Assembly: GCA_016987375.1 (NCBI GenBank)
Contig: PJRA01000524.1
Span: forward strand, 151,996 to 215,995
DNA from: Brachionus koreanus
Lineage: Eukaryota > Rotifera > Eurotatoria > Ploima > Brachionidae
Length of the DNA: 64,000 bases
Direction: 5' to 3'
Under the pieces are notes generated by a model that worked only from the letters and a program-made list of their open reading frames with translations, was not told where the DNA came from and searched no databases. Made by a program: the position numbers and the translations under genes. Positions 32,831 to 44,139 of the stretch are shown here, one piece after another (positions within the stretch are counted from its first letter, which is position 1; the number at the start of each line of letters is the position of its first letter).

Positions 32831-33332
32831 TTAGTCAATGTGCATTTCGAGTGTTTTTGAGAGACCTTCAATTTCAATTTTTTCATAGTACCATGTTCGA
32901 TTGCATCGGCATTTGTTACCGCATTTTGTCGATTTGCATTGTTTGCACGGAAAATGACAACCAGGACATCCCTTTCTCAAACAATCGCATATATCTTGTT
33001 TGCTCTCAAGAATCCTTCCCTCGTCGTCATAAAGAGGTCTATTTTGCAAAAAAATAAATAAATTTAGTAAGAATCGACTAAAAGAAACTTTGCTCCGCTG
33101 TCAAATTGAGTTGGACATTTGATTTTACGCTTTCCTTGAGCTTCAAAGTTAAATTTAGCTCCTGGATTCAAAAATTGCAGTTCTTTTAGAGTTTTGGACT
33201 TGGTAAAAAAAATTTATCACTATTATTATTGTCATTATTCTATTAAGTTTTTACTATTCTTGTTGCTTCTATTGTTTCTATTCTTTCCGCTGAGGTTTTT
33301 GGAGAAAATGAACCTGATTCAGAGATAGACAT
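32831..33332 (-). CDS. ARL14EP: ARL14 effector protein (ARL14EP) homologue
   Basis: Three exons on the minus strand: 33332-33255, 33198 to about 33090, and about 33040-32831. Splice phases join in frame. The N-terminus is MSISESGSFSPKTSAERIET. The middle block KTLKELQFLNPGAKFNFEAQ, then GKRKIKCPTQFDSGAK, corresponds to the human ALRSLQFTNPG...GKREKRR region. The C-terminal cysteine-rich domain has DICDCLRKGCPGCHFPCKQC, then CGNKCRCNRTWYYEKIEIEG, matching the human domain [20 protein letters not shown] and its RKWLYEQIEIEG end. ARL14EP links ARL14/myosin 1E in vertebrates and is also found in chromatin-related assemblies; the small invertebrate form has only the conserved C-terminal half, like ARL14EPL. 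Confidence 0.9.
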
Positions 33333-34659
33333 TATTTTTTTGAAATAAAAATTTTAAAATTTAATTTTAATTAATTATTTTTTCTTAAAATTTGAAATCT
33401 TAGCAAAATAAATCTAACAAAAAAGTATGATAAATATTAATTAGCTTTGAATTGAGCACACGCGAAAAATAATGTTATAGAATTTTGTGTTTTTTAAAAA
33501 GGTTGGATATTGTTGGAATTAAGCATAAACATAAGAGTGAATTTATTTCCCCATAAGATGTGGGTAAATATCTTATTTTAACACACACAATTTACCTGAA
33601 AATAAACAATTTTTTTTCTTACCTGTACAAAAAAATTAGTTATTTACCCACAAATTGATATAAAATTTGTATTATTTTTAACATTGAAATCTATCAATAA
33701 TAAAAAAAATTGAAGCTCATCAAGAAGGCGAATTACCGCTACTTCTTGATGATTTCAAATCAAGCATCTATGCATTCATATCAAATAGTCGTGTAATTGA
33801 CGAAGAGTATATTCAAGTTCTCCCATCAAAAATATATCCTAGTGTACTTAGCTTATCGTTTGTTAGTTTGTCTAATGAGATTTTCTCTCTTATTTTACTA
33901 ATGATACTCTCTTAATGTTGCAAAATAACTTAAAAGCATTGGGATCAGAGGGACAAACTATTCCTTGCAAATTATGTTCTTTCAAAGTCTATTGTTCGTT
34001 CCAGAAGTTTGGCAAAGCTTGCTGCGCGACCATTTTACACATGTGGATGCATATCATCTTTTCCACAAGATTTCCTCTAGATTTCCTATAGAGTATATTG
34101 AGGTGCAATAGCCTTTTAGTCAATAATTAAACTGTATTTTGAAGAATCTAAAAAGGAATGTTTAGCACCTTTCAATACTATGAAAAAAAATTTTTAATAA
34201 ATAAAAATTATTCGACTTCAGCCAAAAATTTTAAATCTTTTTTTATCCTTAGCAAATCTCTGATTTCAAAATTTGTCAAATTAAAAAAATTTTTTAACGA
34301 ATCTTGATAAAATCTCTAAAATTTTTTTGCTAAAGTTATAAAATGCTTAAAATCTAATTAGTTTAGCCTTCTAAAAGGATATCTTATTTTTTTAAAAAAA
34401 TTTAAATTGAAAATTTTTTGTCCCTTATAGTTTCTGGGAACAAAAAAAAAAAAACAAAATAAAACTTAGAATTTTACAGTTAGTCTAGAAAAATAAAAAA
34501 GATTTTTCTATTTATATTTAGAAATTTTTTTATCTCTATTTTTTATTTCAAATCAGTCAAATTATTGAGATTTTTTAATGAATCTTTTAAAGAAACAACA
34601 AAAAATCTTTAATTTTTTTGTTGACTGGGTATTTGATTCCGAGAAAAAATCTTTGTCTC

Positions 34660-34890
34660 AGTTAAACAAAGTTTATGCAACTAGATTGAAAACTAGGTAG
34701 TTCTGCTTTGGTATCAATACTGAATGCTTTATGAAACTGATCGTTTAGTAAGTCCGTCATTAGAGCTTTGTCTACTGTTAAATCACCATTGGGTTTAACT
34801 AATGATAATTTGACTAATTTTCTGAACTCTATACATATTGCCTTGTAATCATCCTTTAGTGCGATGCATCCTTTACGTGACCTCATCATC
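34660..34890 (-). mobile_element. LINE scrap (linker before the RT domain)
   Basis: The minus-strand reading SLVKPNGDLTVDKALMTDLL, then NDQFHKAFSIDT, fits the conserved linker of non-LTR elements (LK..G.L..D..KA..LND.F...F). Nothing else of the element is visible here. Confidence 0.6.
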
Positions 34891-35139
34891 AGATACAGTC
34901 TATTAATTTAAATTCTTAATATTATCATTGAACCATTTTGAACAGCATTCAATCGATTTCGATGAAGCTGGTATTCTTTTAATCGGAACAAATCCATTTA
35001 CACCAGAGTTATATCAACAACAGCACTAACTCATGAAATATGTCCAAGTGGAAATTGAAAAGTGAAAATTATGATAACGAGACCCATCTCAACCAATTCA
35101 GCCAGTCATGAATAGAAGACTGTTTGATATAAAAGTTAT

Positions 35140-35410
35140 GTTTGATGTAATATCGAAAGGTTAATACAGTTTGAGCTGATTCCAGAGAATTGTGTCATAA
35201 ATGCAGAACTTAATTGTGAACTAATAGAACGAATATGTGTTCCACTTCAAGAAATATAGAAAAAATAAAAGAACTGGAAGGGATCGAACTTCTTCTTTGC
35301 TCCAAAAGCTGTGAATATTACATAAGAGTGGAATCCAACTAATCGCTAATAGATGTCTAAAGACTAAAGAGAATAATGATCTAAATTTTGAAGATTAGCA
35401 AACTATTGTT
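35140..35410 (+). mobile_element. mariner transposase relic
   Basis: The plus strand contains FELIPENCVINAELNCELIE, the mariner block before the second catalytic Asp (YELLP...TINSE.YC..LE), then heavily decayed sequence. Near 35390 the string gaagattagcaaactattgt resembles the end of the mariner relic at 59945-60290. Confidence 0.55.
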
Positions 35411-36107
35411 TTTTTTTTGTTAATAAATTTTAAAAAAAAGGCAAATTTTTTTGAAATAAAAACAAATATTTTTTAAGAAATAAATTCTATTTCAGCTTTA
35501 GGGAAAAAATTAAAAAAATTTTTCAAAAATTTTTTTTTTGTTTATTTGCTTATTCGATCAAACAGCTAATTTTGTAATGAGCCTTTTGGTGCTTTCAAAA
35601 CTTGTTCTATTTTTGACTATATTTTTCAAAAGAAGCAAAAGTACAAGTTCTGGTTGTGTTTTTTGAATAAAATCAAACTTTCAAATGAAGACACAGATTT
35701 TGTGTTAAAATTTTTTTCTTTAATTTAAAAAAGGTGCGTCACTTAACTCTATTCATAAAGATCAATTAATTTTAAAAAGAATTTTTTTTGTTGCTTAAAA
35801 TATTTTACTGTAAATATTTCAAATTTAATATTGAGCTTTTTGGCGAAATTATCTCAAATTATTGAATAATTGGAAAAGAAAATCGGATTTAAATAAAACA
35901 ATAGTTTTTAAAACCACTTTTAACAAAGCTAGATTTGAAAGTTTCAGTCTAAATTTGTATATTTAAAAATTTCTAGATTTAAAACAGTTTTAGAAAAATT
36001 TTGATAAGATTGAAAATTTAAAACAATTTGTTCTATTCTCAACAAAACTAATGCCAAATAATTTTTCTAAAAGAAAATTTTAATTATTTATTCCAAATAA
36101 AAAAAAA

Positions 36108-37418
36108 ATGACTAGAATTTTTTTGTTTTTACTTAATGTTTTATCAAGTTTGTTATTAATAGAAGCATGTGATATAGACGATTTTGGTGCGATCAGTAAT
36201 AATCCGTCTTACACAGCATCAATTCAAAACGGCATAGCCTTGATGAATTGCTTTCAAAACGCCAATTCAAGCACTGATCGAACTGTTTTGGTGAAAAAAG
36301 ACAAAAATTATTCACTTATTCCGGCTGGAGTTATTTATAACTTGGTGAATGTTACTCTACAATTGGATGGTGCTTTAGAATTATGGAATGGCGACCATGG
36401 CAAATGGCCAAACGACACTCACAATAAGGCCCTAGCCTTACTTGCTATAACAAACACTCAGGGCTTAGTTATAAAAGGCAATGGGGTGATTCATGGAAAT
36501 GGATATTCATGGTGGTGGTCCGTGATATTCAATGGACATGACAACAGACCTAATCTAATGGACATAAGAACCAGCAAGGATACGCTTGTTGAGGGCATAA
36601 CTGTAATGAATGCTCCACAATATCACATAAATTTTATGGATACTTTGAATTTGACCATTCAGCACATAAAAATTTTGGTTAATATAACAGACTTGAACTT
36701 TAATGATTCGGCACCAATTTTTCCACTTAACACAGATGGGATTGACGTGAGAGGAAAAAATGTTTTGATAAGAAATATTACAGTTGAGAATTATGATGAT
36801 GCTGTAGCAGTTAAACCAACACACAAAAACGAAGCTATTTATTCAGATTGCACTGAGAATATAATAATAGAAGATAGTTATGTTAAATATGGAGTTGGAA
36901 TGAGTATGGGCTCGGTTCCGCCAAATTCAGACTTGGCATGCATCAAAAATGTCACAATACGAAATATAAAATTTGATAGTCCATTTAAAGCAATCTATAT
37001 CAAGCCAAATCCAGGCAACAATGGAATGGGTTTGATTTCAAACATTGTTTATGAGAATATAGAAATTAGAGAGCCTCTTTGGTGGGCAATTTATATTGGC
37101 ACTCAACAGCAAAAACAGCCGTACACCAACGGTACTGGATGTTCGTTTTTTTTTCCTTTACCAGGTACTGAGTGTCCTTCAAATCCGCTGGTAACTGTTA
37201 AAGATATCACACTTAAAAATGTAAATATTTATGGCGGTCTATTGTCGCCTGGTATTATGAGATGTCATGAAAAGAATCCATGCACAAATTTGTTATTTGA
37301 CAGCGTTAATGTTTATAACAGGTCGTTTTTTCCTATTGAAGATGGCTATTTGTGCGAAAATTTTAGTGGCTATGCTAAAAATAGTAATTTAGTTCCAAGT
37401 TGTTTAAAAAAATTATAA
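36108..37418 (+). CDS. GH28 polygalacturonase-like secreted protein
   Basis: 436 residues, no introns, start ATG at 36108. The signal peptide is about residues 1-20 (FLFLLNVLSSLLLIEA), with cysteine right after. The right-handed beta-helix of glycoside hydrolase family 28 is clear: GNGVIHGNGYSWWW (124-137), LNTDGIDV (207-214), NYDDAVAVKP (228-237), YGVGMSMGSV (261-270) and KAIYIKPN (294-301). GH28 enzymes cleave alpha-1,4-galacturonan (pectin). The three catalytic aspartates (NTD and DD) are kept, but the conserved His of GHG is Val263 and the Arg of RIK is Tyr297 (YIK). Many N-glycosylation sequons (NVT, NLT, NIT, NRS) suit secretion in a eukaryote. GH28 is not an ancestral animal family, so horizontal acquisition is likely. 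Whether it still cleaves pectin is uncertain; it may act on another uronan or be non-catalytic. Confidence 0.92.
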   Translation: MTRIFLFLLNVLSSLLLIEACDIDDFGAISNNPSYTASIQNGIALMNCFQNANSSTDRTVLVKKDKNYSLIPAGVIYNLVNVTLQLDGALELWNGDHGKWPNDTHNKALALLAITNTQGLVIKGNGVIHGNGYSWWWSVIFNGHDNRPNLMDIRTSKDTLVEGITVMNAPQYHINFMDTLNLTIQHIKILVNITDLNFNDSAPIFPLNTDGIDVRGKNVLIRNITVENYDDAVAVKPTHKNEAIYSDCTENIIIEDSYVKYGVGMSMGSVPPNSDLACIKNVTIRNIKFDSPFKAIYIKPNPGNNGMGLISNIVYENIEIREPLWWAIYIGTQQQKQPYTNGTGCSFFFPLPGTECPSNPLVTVKDITLKNVNIYGGLLSPGIMRCHEKNPCTNLLFDSVNVYNRSFFPIEDGYLCENFSGYAKNSNLVPSCLKKL

Positions 37419-37952
37419 ATTTTTTTTTATTCTAATTATTTAAAAAAAAATATTTATTTAAGTAAGACAATTTTTTTATTTAAATTCTAAACAAACTTGT
37501 AAAAAACCCAAAATTTTAGAGTTATTTTTTAGAAGGTAAATTTAATTTAATTTAATCACTGATTAACTATTTCATTATTTGCCCATCATCATCTTTGTAT
37601 TAAAGGATTTTAATGTCTGTTTATTTAAATAAGGACTTCAGTTTCAGTTCTTACTTGTATACTCCAGTGTACCACAAAGAGTCAAAAAATCTATCCGGGT
37701 TTTGAGGGTTAATGATTCTCGATTAAACTTTACATTTGCACAGGTTATTTAGACAAAGCAATAAGATGGATGAAGCTCTCGAGGAGTGAAAAAATTTTCA
37801 ACTAAAAAATAATAAATAAAAGAGAATCCAAAATCTTGTATACCATGAAATTTAAATTATTTTCATTTTTATCTGTTCTTAAATGAAATGAACTTTAATT
37901 TTTTAGAATAAAAATTTTATTTAAAAAAAAAAAAAGACAATAAATTAAGAAT
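37419..37952. other. Intergenic spacer between convergent GH28 and A4GALT-like genes
   Basis: No ORF or repeat recognised. Contains the 3' flanks of two convergent genes. Confidence 0.5.
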
Positions 37953-39110
37953 CTAAATTTTAGAAATTAAATTTTGTTCGAGAAAATTGTAGATAAATGG
38001 ACAATTTTTGTTAGCGAAAAACTCGTATAAACTAAAGTCATTATATTTGACTGGAAATTGCTGACTAAATTTTCCATAAAAATGTACTGAATATGTGTCT
38101 TTAAATGAATGAATATCAATTAAACCATTTTTCAAGAACAGTTTTTTAACATTTTCCCAATTAATCGGATAAAAAAAATTTTCTGGAAATAATTCTACAT
38201 CACACTTGCGATTAGCACTAGTTAATTCTTCATAAATATTATCAGTTTTACAATATGACTGTAATGAACTCATAAACAGCTTGGGTCCATTGTTACCCCA
38301 TTCATTTGGCTTGTAGTTTTTTCTAAAATCTCTCATGACATCATGTAGAAATGAATGATTTTTATCAAATACCAAAATACCATTGCCCAAACTGGGCTTG
38401 GAAAACTCGGTTATGTAGCCGAGTCCGTTTCTTTTCAGCAAGGAATCAAGTTCGCGTATGGTAATTGTGTCCAAATCGGAATAATATCCCCCATATTTGT
38501 ACAAAAGAGCTATTCGTATTGAATCTGACAAATCGTGAATCCAATATTGGCTTTTGAATACTTCATTTTCGTGGCTTAGCCACCAAGTCAAAAGTGGTGT
38601 GTTGTTGAACACATCGGCCTCATTTGCCACACTAAATTTAATGTTTGGATACTTTTTAACCAAATTGGCGTCTATTTTGGCTCCAAGTGTTATTATGTGA
38701 ACATCGGCTTTTGGATTGTTGAATGCAGCTGATTCTATGCTGCACATTTGTTTATAGTCAAGATGATCTCTTGATCTGTCTGTTTCCACAAAAAATAAGT
38801 TGACTTTTTTCTCATTTATGATAAATTTAGTTGATACTATTTTATTATCTAGGCTGTATTTGGTCGGGACATTATTTACAAAAATGAAAAAAACCATTGA
38901 AAAAAGAATAAATGCTGATCTGATGATTTTTTCCGGGTTCCATATGATTCGATTTGCCACGTAAAGAAAAGCGAAAGCTGAAAAAAGGGAGGCTATTTGT
39001 GGATTGGGGATGAGAATTTTTTGTATGAACGTATAGATTATTATCAAAAACAAACATTTTAGATATGTTGAAGAAGAATTATTTTCCATTTTGTATAATT
39101 TGGATTCCAT
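37953..39110 (-). CDS. A4GALT-like alpha-1,4-glycosyltransferase (GT32)
   Basis: 385 residues, intronless, ATG at 39110. The catalytic part matches lactosylceramide 4-alpha-galactosyltransferase/alpha-1,4-GlcNAc transferase: NLFFVETDRS (104-113), QMCSIESAAFNNP (121-133), SDSIRIALLYKYGGYYSDLD (195-214, with the metal-binding DxD as DLD 212-214), WGNNGPKLF, and FYPINWENVKKLF. These Golgi enzymes add Gal or GlcNAc in alpha-1,4 linkage to glycolipids or glycoproteins. Unusual: the N-terminus has three hydrophobic segments (about 18-35, 38-57, 64-79) where family members have a single type II anchor. The exact donor and acceptor cannot be told from sequence. Confidence 0.88.
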   Translation of the reverse strand: MESKLYKMENNSSSTYLKCLFLIIIYTFIQKILIPNPQIASLFSAFAFLYVANRIIWNPEKIIRSAFILFSMVFFIFVNNVPTKYSLDNKIVSTKFIINEKKVNLFFVETDRSRDHLDYKQMCSIESAAFNNPKADVHIITLGAKIDANLVKKYPNIKFSVANEADVFNNTPLLTWWLSHENEVFKSQYWIHDLSDSIRIALLYKYGGYYSDLDTITIRELDSLLKRNGLGYITEFSKPSLGNGILVFDKNHSFLHDVMRDFRKNYKPNEWGNNGPKLFMSSLQSYCKTDNIYEELTSANRKCDVELFPENFFYPINWENVKKLFLKNGLIDIHSFKDTYSVHFYGKFSQQFPVKYNDFSLYEFFANKNCPFIYNFLEQNLISKI

Positions 39111-40227
39111 AATTTAAAAAAAATAAAAATAAAGCTAGATTGTAAAATTTCTAGCTATTCACTTGATTGTTTGAACTAAATATTTTTGGCTTATTTTGTT
39201 TGAAGCTATGAAATTTGATAAATTGTTTACATTTTTTTTTTACTTGAATTTGAAAATATGGATAGATAATGATAATTTATTAATCAAAAGTGCTTAGAGT
39301 TAAATATTTTTTAAGTGTAAAATTAAATGACATCTTGATAGAGATAAAATGAATTCAAAATTAAAATATTTGAATTTGGGTGAATTTAACCTTAATTTTT
39401 TTAAAAAATTTTTGATATAGTGACTCTAACTCAAAAACAAAACATCAAAAAAATCTAATTGTTTTCTTACAATTGTAATTAAAAAACTCGTAAAGTTTAG
39501 GTTAACTTNNNNNNNNNNNNNNNNNNNNNNNNNNNNNNNNNNNNNNNNNNNNNNNNNNNNNNNNNNNNNNNNNNNNNNNNNNNNNNGTGTTTAGTTCCTA
39601 ATAAAAATAAACATTCTCTTTTTATAAGATCAATCAACTAACATAAAATATAAGGATAAATATGTCCGTTAAATTTTCATATGTAATATTTTAGAGAATA
39701 AATAATAAATTTCTAATATCTCAAGTCCTCTATTAAACCACATTGTTCTAATAATGCAGGTTGTATAAAGGCCTTGCTTCGGAACAACCTTGAGATTTAA
39801 TCTCAAAAACTGTTATTTTCATATTAGGATTTTTTTTTACCAATATGTCCTAAATTCTTCTTTTATATTTCATGAATTTTTGGATAAAATTGAAATTTTC
39901 TCATAATTTTTATTTAGTCAAAATGACCATATGCTTCAATTAGCCGTTTTATTCTTTTATTATTTAATTTTTAAATTTAAGAAAAGAAATATTAGAGAAT
40001 AAAAAATAAATGTACGGACTCTAATTTTCTTCTATCCTCTATAAACAAATATTTACGAAATTCATAAAATTAAAATTTTTTCTCTATTTCAAATTCAAAA
40101 ATTTGAAATTTTATCTATGCCCAACAAATAGCTATACTAAAAATAAATAAATAAATATACTATTCAAAAAATTCATAAATTAGTAATTTTATTCTATTTC
40201 AATTTAAAAAAAGATTTTTAATTCTAA
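39111..40227. other. Intergenic spacer with assembly gap 39509-39586
   Basis: AT-rich, no gene seen. A 78-bp N run interrupts it. It separates divergently transcribed A4GALT-like and CDP-DAG synthase genes, so both promoters should lie here, but no motif is clear. Confidence 0.5.
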
Positions 40228-41415
40228 ATGAAAGCTGAATCGTTCAATCAAGTGGCTTGTTCTCCTTTAAGGAGCAGTGAAAACAATTTTCAAATTTTAA
40301 ACAATCCATTGATTCGCACAATATCTGGCATAACAATGATAGCCTGTTTCATGACCATTATTAAAATGGGACCAGCAGCCATATTTCTCTGCAATCTCTT
40401 ATTCATTACAAAATCATTTGATGAATTACTAAACATTGGCCTAAAAACTTATCAATGCAGTTCAATAAGAAAAGCGTTTACACTCAGTTGGTTTCTGTTT
40501 GTAGTCAGTACTTATGCTTTAGTTGGACAGTCGATTTATGATGAATTTACTCTAGATCTACAAAATCATTTAATTTTAAGACCGATTATAAAATACCATG
40601 GAATTATGTGCTTCTCAGTTTACACTTTGGGACTTGTAATTTTTTTGGCAAATCTTAATAATTCAAATTATTTGAACATGTATTCAATGATTGGTTTTGT
40701 TCACGTATGTATTGCAATTTTGATCATACCATTTTCTATGAGCATAAAATACTTTTCCAAAGGTATTATTAGGTTTTTATTTCCACTCATTACAGTGATT
40801 TTCAACGATATAGCTGCTTATGTTATCGGTAGTGTATGTGGAAGACATAAGCTTATTGGATTATCTCCAAAAAAAACTTGGGAAGGTTTCATAGGTGCCC
40901 TTATTCTAAGTCCCATTTTCGGCTACTCTCTGTCTTCTTTTATGTGCAAATTTGATTATTTTTTATGTCCCATAAAATATGAATCAAATCAGAATTGGTT
41001 TGTGATTGATCAATGTCAAAAAGATCTAATCTTTCATCCTAAAGAGCATAGATTAACGGAAAATATCAAAATATCCATTGAGCCTTTTCAATTTCATGCA
41101 TTTGTTCTATCCATTTTGGCTTCAACACTGGGCCCTCTTGGTGGGTTTATTGCGAGTGGTTTTAAAAGAGCCTGTGGTATTAAAGACTTTGGAAATACGA
41201 TTCCAGGACATGGCGGCGTTCTAGACAGACTTGACAGTCAATTTCTGTTTCAAGTTTTTGTTTATTTTTATGTAGATTGTATAATAAATGAGACCATTGA
41301 GAATGTGAATTATACTAGTACATTTAATGAACAAAGAGGTGAAAAGAAGGAATTTTTCAAGCTTTTGCATTCTCAATTAGATGTACCAATTGATATAAAT
41401 AAAATTTGTAAATAA
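40228..41415 (+). CDS. Phosphatidate cytidylyltransferase (CDP-diacylglycerol synthase)
   Basis: 395 residues, no introns, ATG at 40228. It catalyses CTP + phosphatidate to CDP-diacylglycerol + PPi in the ER membrane, feeding phosphatidylinositol and cardiolipin synthesis. Multiple transmembrane segments are visible (about 29-60, 83-101, 122-142, 155-170, 182-202, 221-240, 288-310). Conserved blocks are FNDIAAYVIG (192-201), LSPKKTWEGFIGA (212-224) and the full family signature at 310-336, which includes SGFKRACGIKDF and IPGHGGVLDRLD. All signature residues (K-R, K-D, H-G-G, D-R-D) are intact. Human CDS1/CDS2 are about 445-460 aa; the cytosolic N-terminus is shorter here. Lack of introns could mean a retrocopy origin, but no poly(A) tract or duplicate in the window proves it. 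Confidence 0.95.
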   Translation: MKAESFNQVACSPLRSSENNFQILNNPLIRTISGITMIACFMTIIKMGPAAIFLCNLLFITKSFDELLNIGLKTYQCSSIRKAFTLSWFLFVVSTYALVGQSIYDEFTLDLQNHLILRPIIKYHGIMCFSVYTLGLVIFLANLNNSNYLNMYSMIGFVHVCIAILIIPFSMSIKYFSKGIIRFLFPLITVIFNDIAAYVIGSVCGRHKLIGLSPKKTWEGFIGALILSPIFGYSLSSFMCKFDYFLCPIKYESNQNWFVIDQCQKDLIFHPKEHRLTENIKISIEPFQFHAFVLSILASTLGPLGGFIASGFKRACGIKDFGNTIPGHGGVLDRLDSQFLFQVFVYFYVDCIINETIENVNYTSTFNEQRGEKKEFFKLLHSQLDVPIDINKICK

Positions 41416-41510
41416 AAATTTTTTTTTCTAATTTTGTCAAAATAAATTAAATAATCGGTCAATAACCAAAAAAATTTTAAGATGTTTGTTTTAAAATTTT
41501 TATTAGATTG

Positions 41511-41885
41511 TCAATAGCCAAAAAAATAGAAAATAAAATATAAAATAGCAAATAAAAAATTAAAAATGCTTAAATAAGAAAGCACCTGGGTTAATTTCTT
41601 GTAGTAGATGGATTTCTTGTAGTCTTTTAGAAAGTAGTATTTTTTCATTTTGTAAGCAGTTAAAATTGAAAGTATTCCGGTTGGCGGAGAGCAAAAACCC
41701 GCTATTTTGGATAATTTGTCATAAAATTTAACGTCTTGTTGCTTTATTTCATTTCGATTTTCTTCTGAAATTTGAAAATATTTTATACTTTGTTCGTTTA
41801 AAATTGTCGAATTTTGGCTATCAGTAAATGGATCAATTGAGCCGGATGCGTTTAAATTTTTTGCTTCTTTTTGATTATTTTCCAT
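41511..41885 (-). CDS. Dispanin (CD225-domain) family membrane protein, short
   Basis: 124 residues from ATG at 41885 (the frame continues upstream only from a TTG, so the ATG was chosen). The N-terminal half is polar. The C-terminal CD225/dispanin unit has KIAGFCSPPTGILSILTAYK as a re-entrant/first membrane helix, the basic loop MKKYYFLKDYKKSIYYKKLT, and a second helix LSYLSIFNFLFAILYFIFYF. The family includes IFITMs, TRARG1/TUSC5 and SynDIG-type proteins that sit in membranes and affect trafficking or fusion. It pairs with a longer paralogue on the same strand at 44140-45024. The exact subfamily is not resolvable by eye. Confidence 0.7.
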   Translation of the reverse strand: MENNQKEAKNLNASGSIDPFTDSQNSTILNEQSIKYFQISEENRNEIKQQDVKFYDKLSKIAGFCSPPTGILSILTAYKMKKYYFLKDYKKSIYYKKLTQVLSYLSIFNFLFAILYFIFYFFGY

Positions 41886-44139
41886 AATATTTGGACTTGT
41901 GAATTTTTTCTTTATTTTAGAAAAAATCAAGTTGCAAAATGAATTTTAAAATGATGAAAAAAACCAGTCAAGTTTTGCAATCTTGTTTCCATCACGTGAT
42001 TAATAATTAATTTTTTGTGTACAATTAAAATTTAAATTTATATATTGTCTCTCATGATTTTATGTAGAAAAACTGAAAGCGAACAAAATTGAAAATTTTC
42101 AATAACGATAACTGGGAAAAAAATTTAAACAGTATTTGATCATATTTTGATTAAAGAGATTTTATTTTTATATGGGATAAAAACAAAATACAGAAAAATA
42201 TTGATACAATAAAATAATTAATTATGGGATATATAATTACTACTTTTAATTTTTTTTGGCTTCTGAAATTACTAAATAAAAGCTACGGAATGACTTAACT
42301 GTGCAGTTGATTTTCTAATTAAAAAAAAAAAAGTAATCAAAATTGATAAATTTTTTTAATTTTGATAAAGTTAACAAGCTATTAAAACTTTTCTTTTTTT
42401 TCTTCACGAAAATCCCTCAAATACTGACGTCCAGTTTCTTTTAATTTAGAGCTTAATTTTTCTCAAATCTGAAATTTAGACTAATGCAAAAAATTAAGTC
42501 TTAAACAAATACTAAAGTGAAATTTTTTGAAATAGCTTTAGTCTAACTCGCGAATGAATAAAGAATTGTCTTCCTTGATATAGATTTTTTAAAATTACAG
42601 TCTTGAATAAATGAGACTAGCTTACGGATAATATGGATATTGAAACAAAGAATTTTGTACAGTTATTAAATATCCAGTCGACCAAAATATAATGATTCTT
42701 TAAAGAACTTGGGCTAATTTTCATTACAAGGTCATTAGAATTTCATTAAATAATCATTAAAAGAATTTTTTTTTAATAAGAAAAAAATGTCAATTTAAAT
42801 GTCAATAAAATTTTTTCAATTAACTACTTAAATATATAAAATAAATTTTTTTATTACAAATATACAATTTTTTAATATTTTTCATCCATTTTCTGGTATT
42901 TTTACTTGGACAATTTAATTGTTGCGTCCTTTACCCAAACCAAGATGAAAGGTTAAATTTTTTTCCTTGACTAGTTCTTAAAAAATTGAATAAATCAAGT
43001 CTAAAAAATAAAAAATACCTAATGCGAAGTTGATTTGATCGGGAAAATCATGCCAAAAAAATTTCAAATTTTGCTGTTTTTCATAAAATTCTGATTAAAA
43101 ATATTATTTTGTCATTTTTTCTTTCTATTTATTTCTTTACCATTTTTTACATAAAAATTGGTAAAAAACAAAAAATTTACTGGTAAATTTTGGTAAAAAA
43201 TTGTAAAAAACAATAAAAAGTAAAACGAATAAGATTTGTAACAAAAAATTATATTATATTCTTTTGAATATAATAAAACAAGTTTTTAGTTTTTTTTAAT
43301 TTTTGATGTGCAATGCTGGTCATTCAAATATTCATTCAAAACCTTCACTTTTGGGACATTTGAATGGCCAAAACGATTATGAGACAGTAAAAATATAAAA
43401 GTTTTTTATTACAAATCTTATTAATAAGCTATTGTTATAAAATTGTCTTAAATATAAACTTATTATCAAAAATAACGATAGCAAATAATAATAAAATAAA
43501 ATCGATAAAATACTATTTTTATTTAATAGAATATTGTATACTGAATAATCTTAATTATTTTTTTGTATATAACAAACTTAATTTTTTACTTAATTGTAAA
43601 ATTGATATTTAACTGTACATTAATCTTATCTCAATTTGTCCATGGGACTTAACACTAGAAGCACCAAGCATTTTTTCATGTTTTTTTAATTCAAAAATAA
43701 AACTATAATAATTTTATAAAGTAATATCATTTTTTAAAGAAAATTTTAAAATCTATATAATTCAAAAATGATATATTTATTTGAAAAATCTATTCAAAAG
43801 ATACGCGGTTTTAAAAATTTTTCAAACTCTAGTGTTAAACTTTAATTAAATAAATAACCCAGTTTAATTGCAAATTTTAGTAAAATTGAAAAAAATAAAC
43901 ACATATAAATCCAAATTCAGTTTTATCTTAATAAATTAATTAAAAATTCAAAATTAAAAATTTTATTTTAAATTAGTTTTTAATTTAGTAAAAGCAGTTC
44001 ATCAATTATTCACAAAAATTATCGATTTAATTAAATAAATTAATAAGAAAAAAAAATTGACTCAAATTCAGACAGAAAATTTAAATTAGATAATTTAATT
44101 TTTAATAACTTAAATAAAAAATTTTTTGATTTTTTTTTT
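41886..44139. other. Intergenic spacer between the two dispanin genes
   Basis: 2.25 kb, AT-rich, no gene recognised; holds one piggyBac-like MITE (43649-43838). Confidence 0.5.
43649..43838. mobile_element. piggyBac-like MITE, copy 2
   Basis: 190 bp, TTAA at both ends. The left end TTAACACTAGAAGCACC matches copy 1. The right end is CTCTAGTGTTAA, with the inner GGTGCTT lost. The interior is very similar to copy 1 (for example aagtaatatcattttttaaa and gatatatttatttgaaa). Confidence 0.85.

Larger units (their letters stand above)
33333..36107. other. Intergenic region with decayed mobile DNA
   Basis: No gene seen. A 64-codon open stretch at about 33700-33915 (+) reading LLLDDFKSSIYAFISNSRVI then DEEYIQVLPSKIYPSVLSLS has gene-like composition but no recognised domain and no start. 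LINE and mariner relics are listed separately. The rest is AT-rich spacer. Confidence 0.45.
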
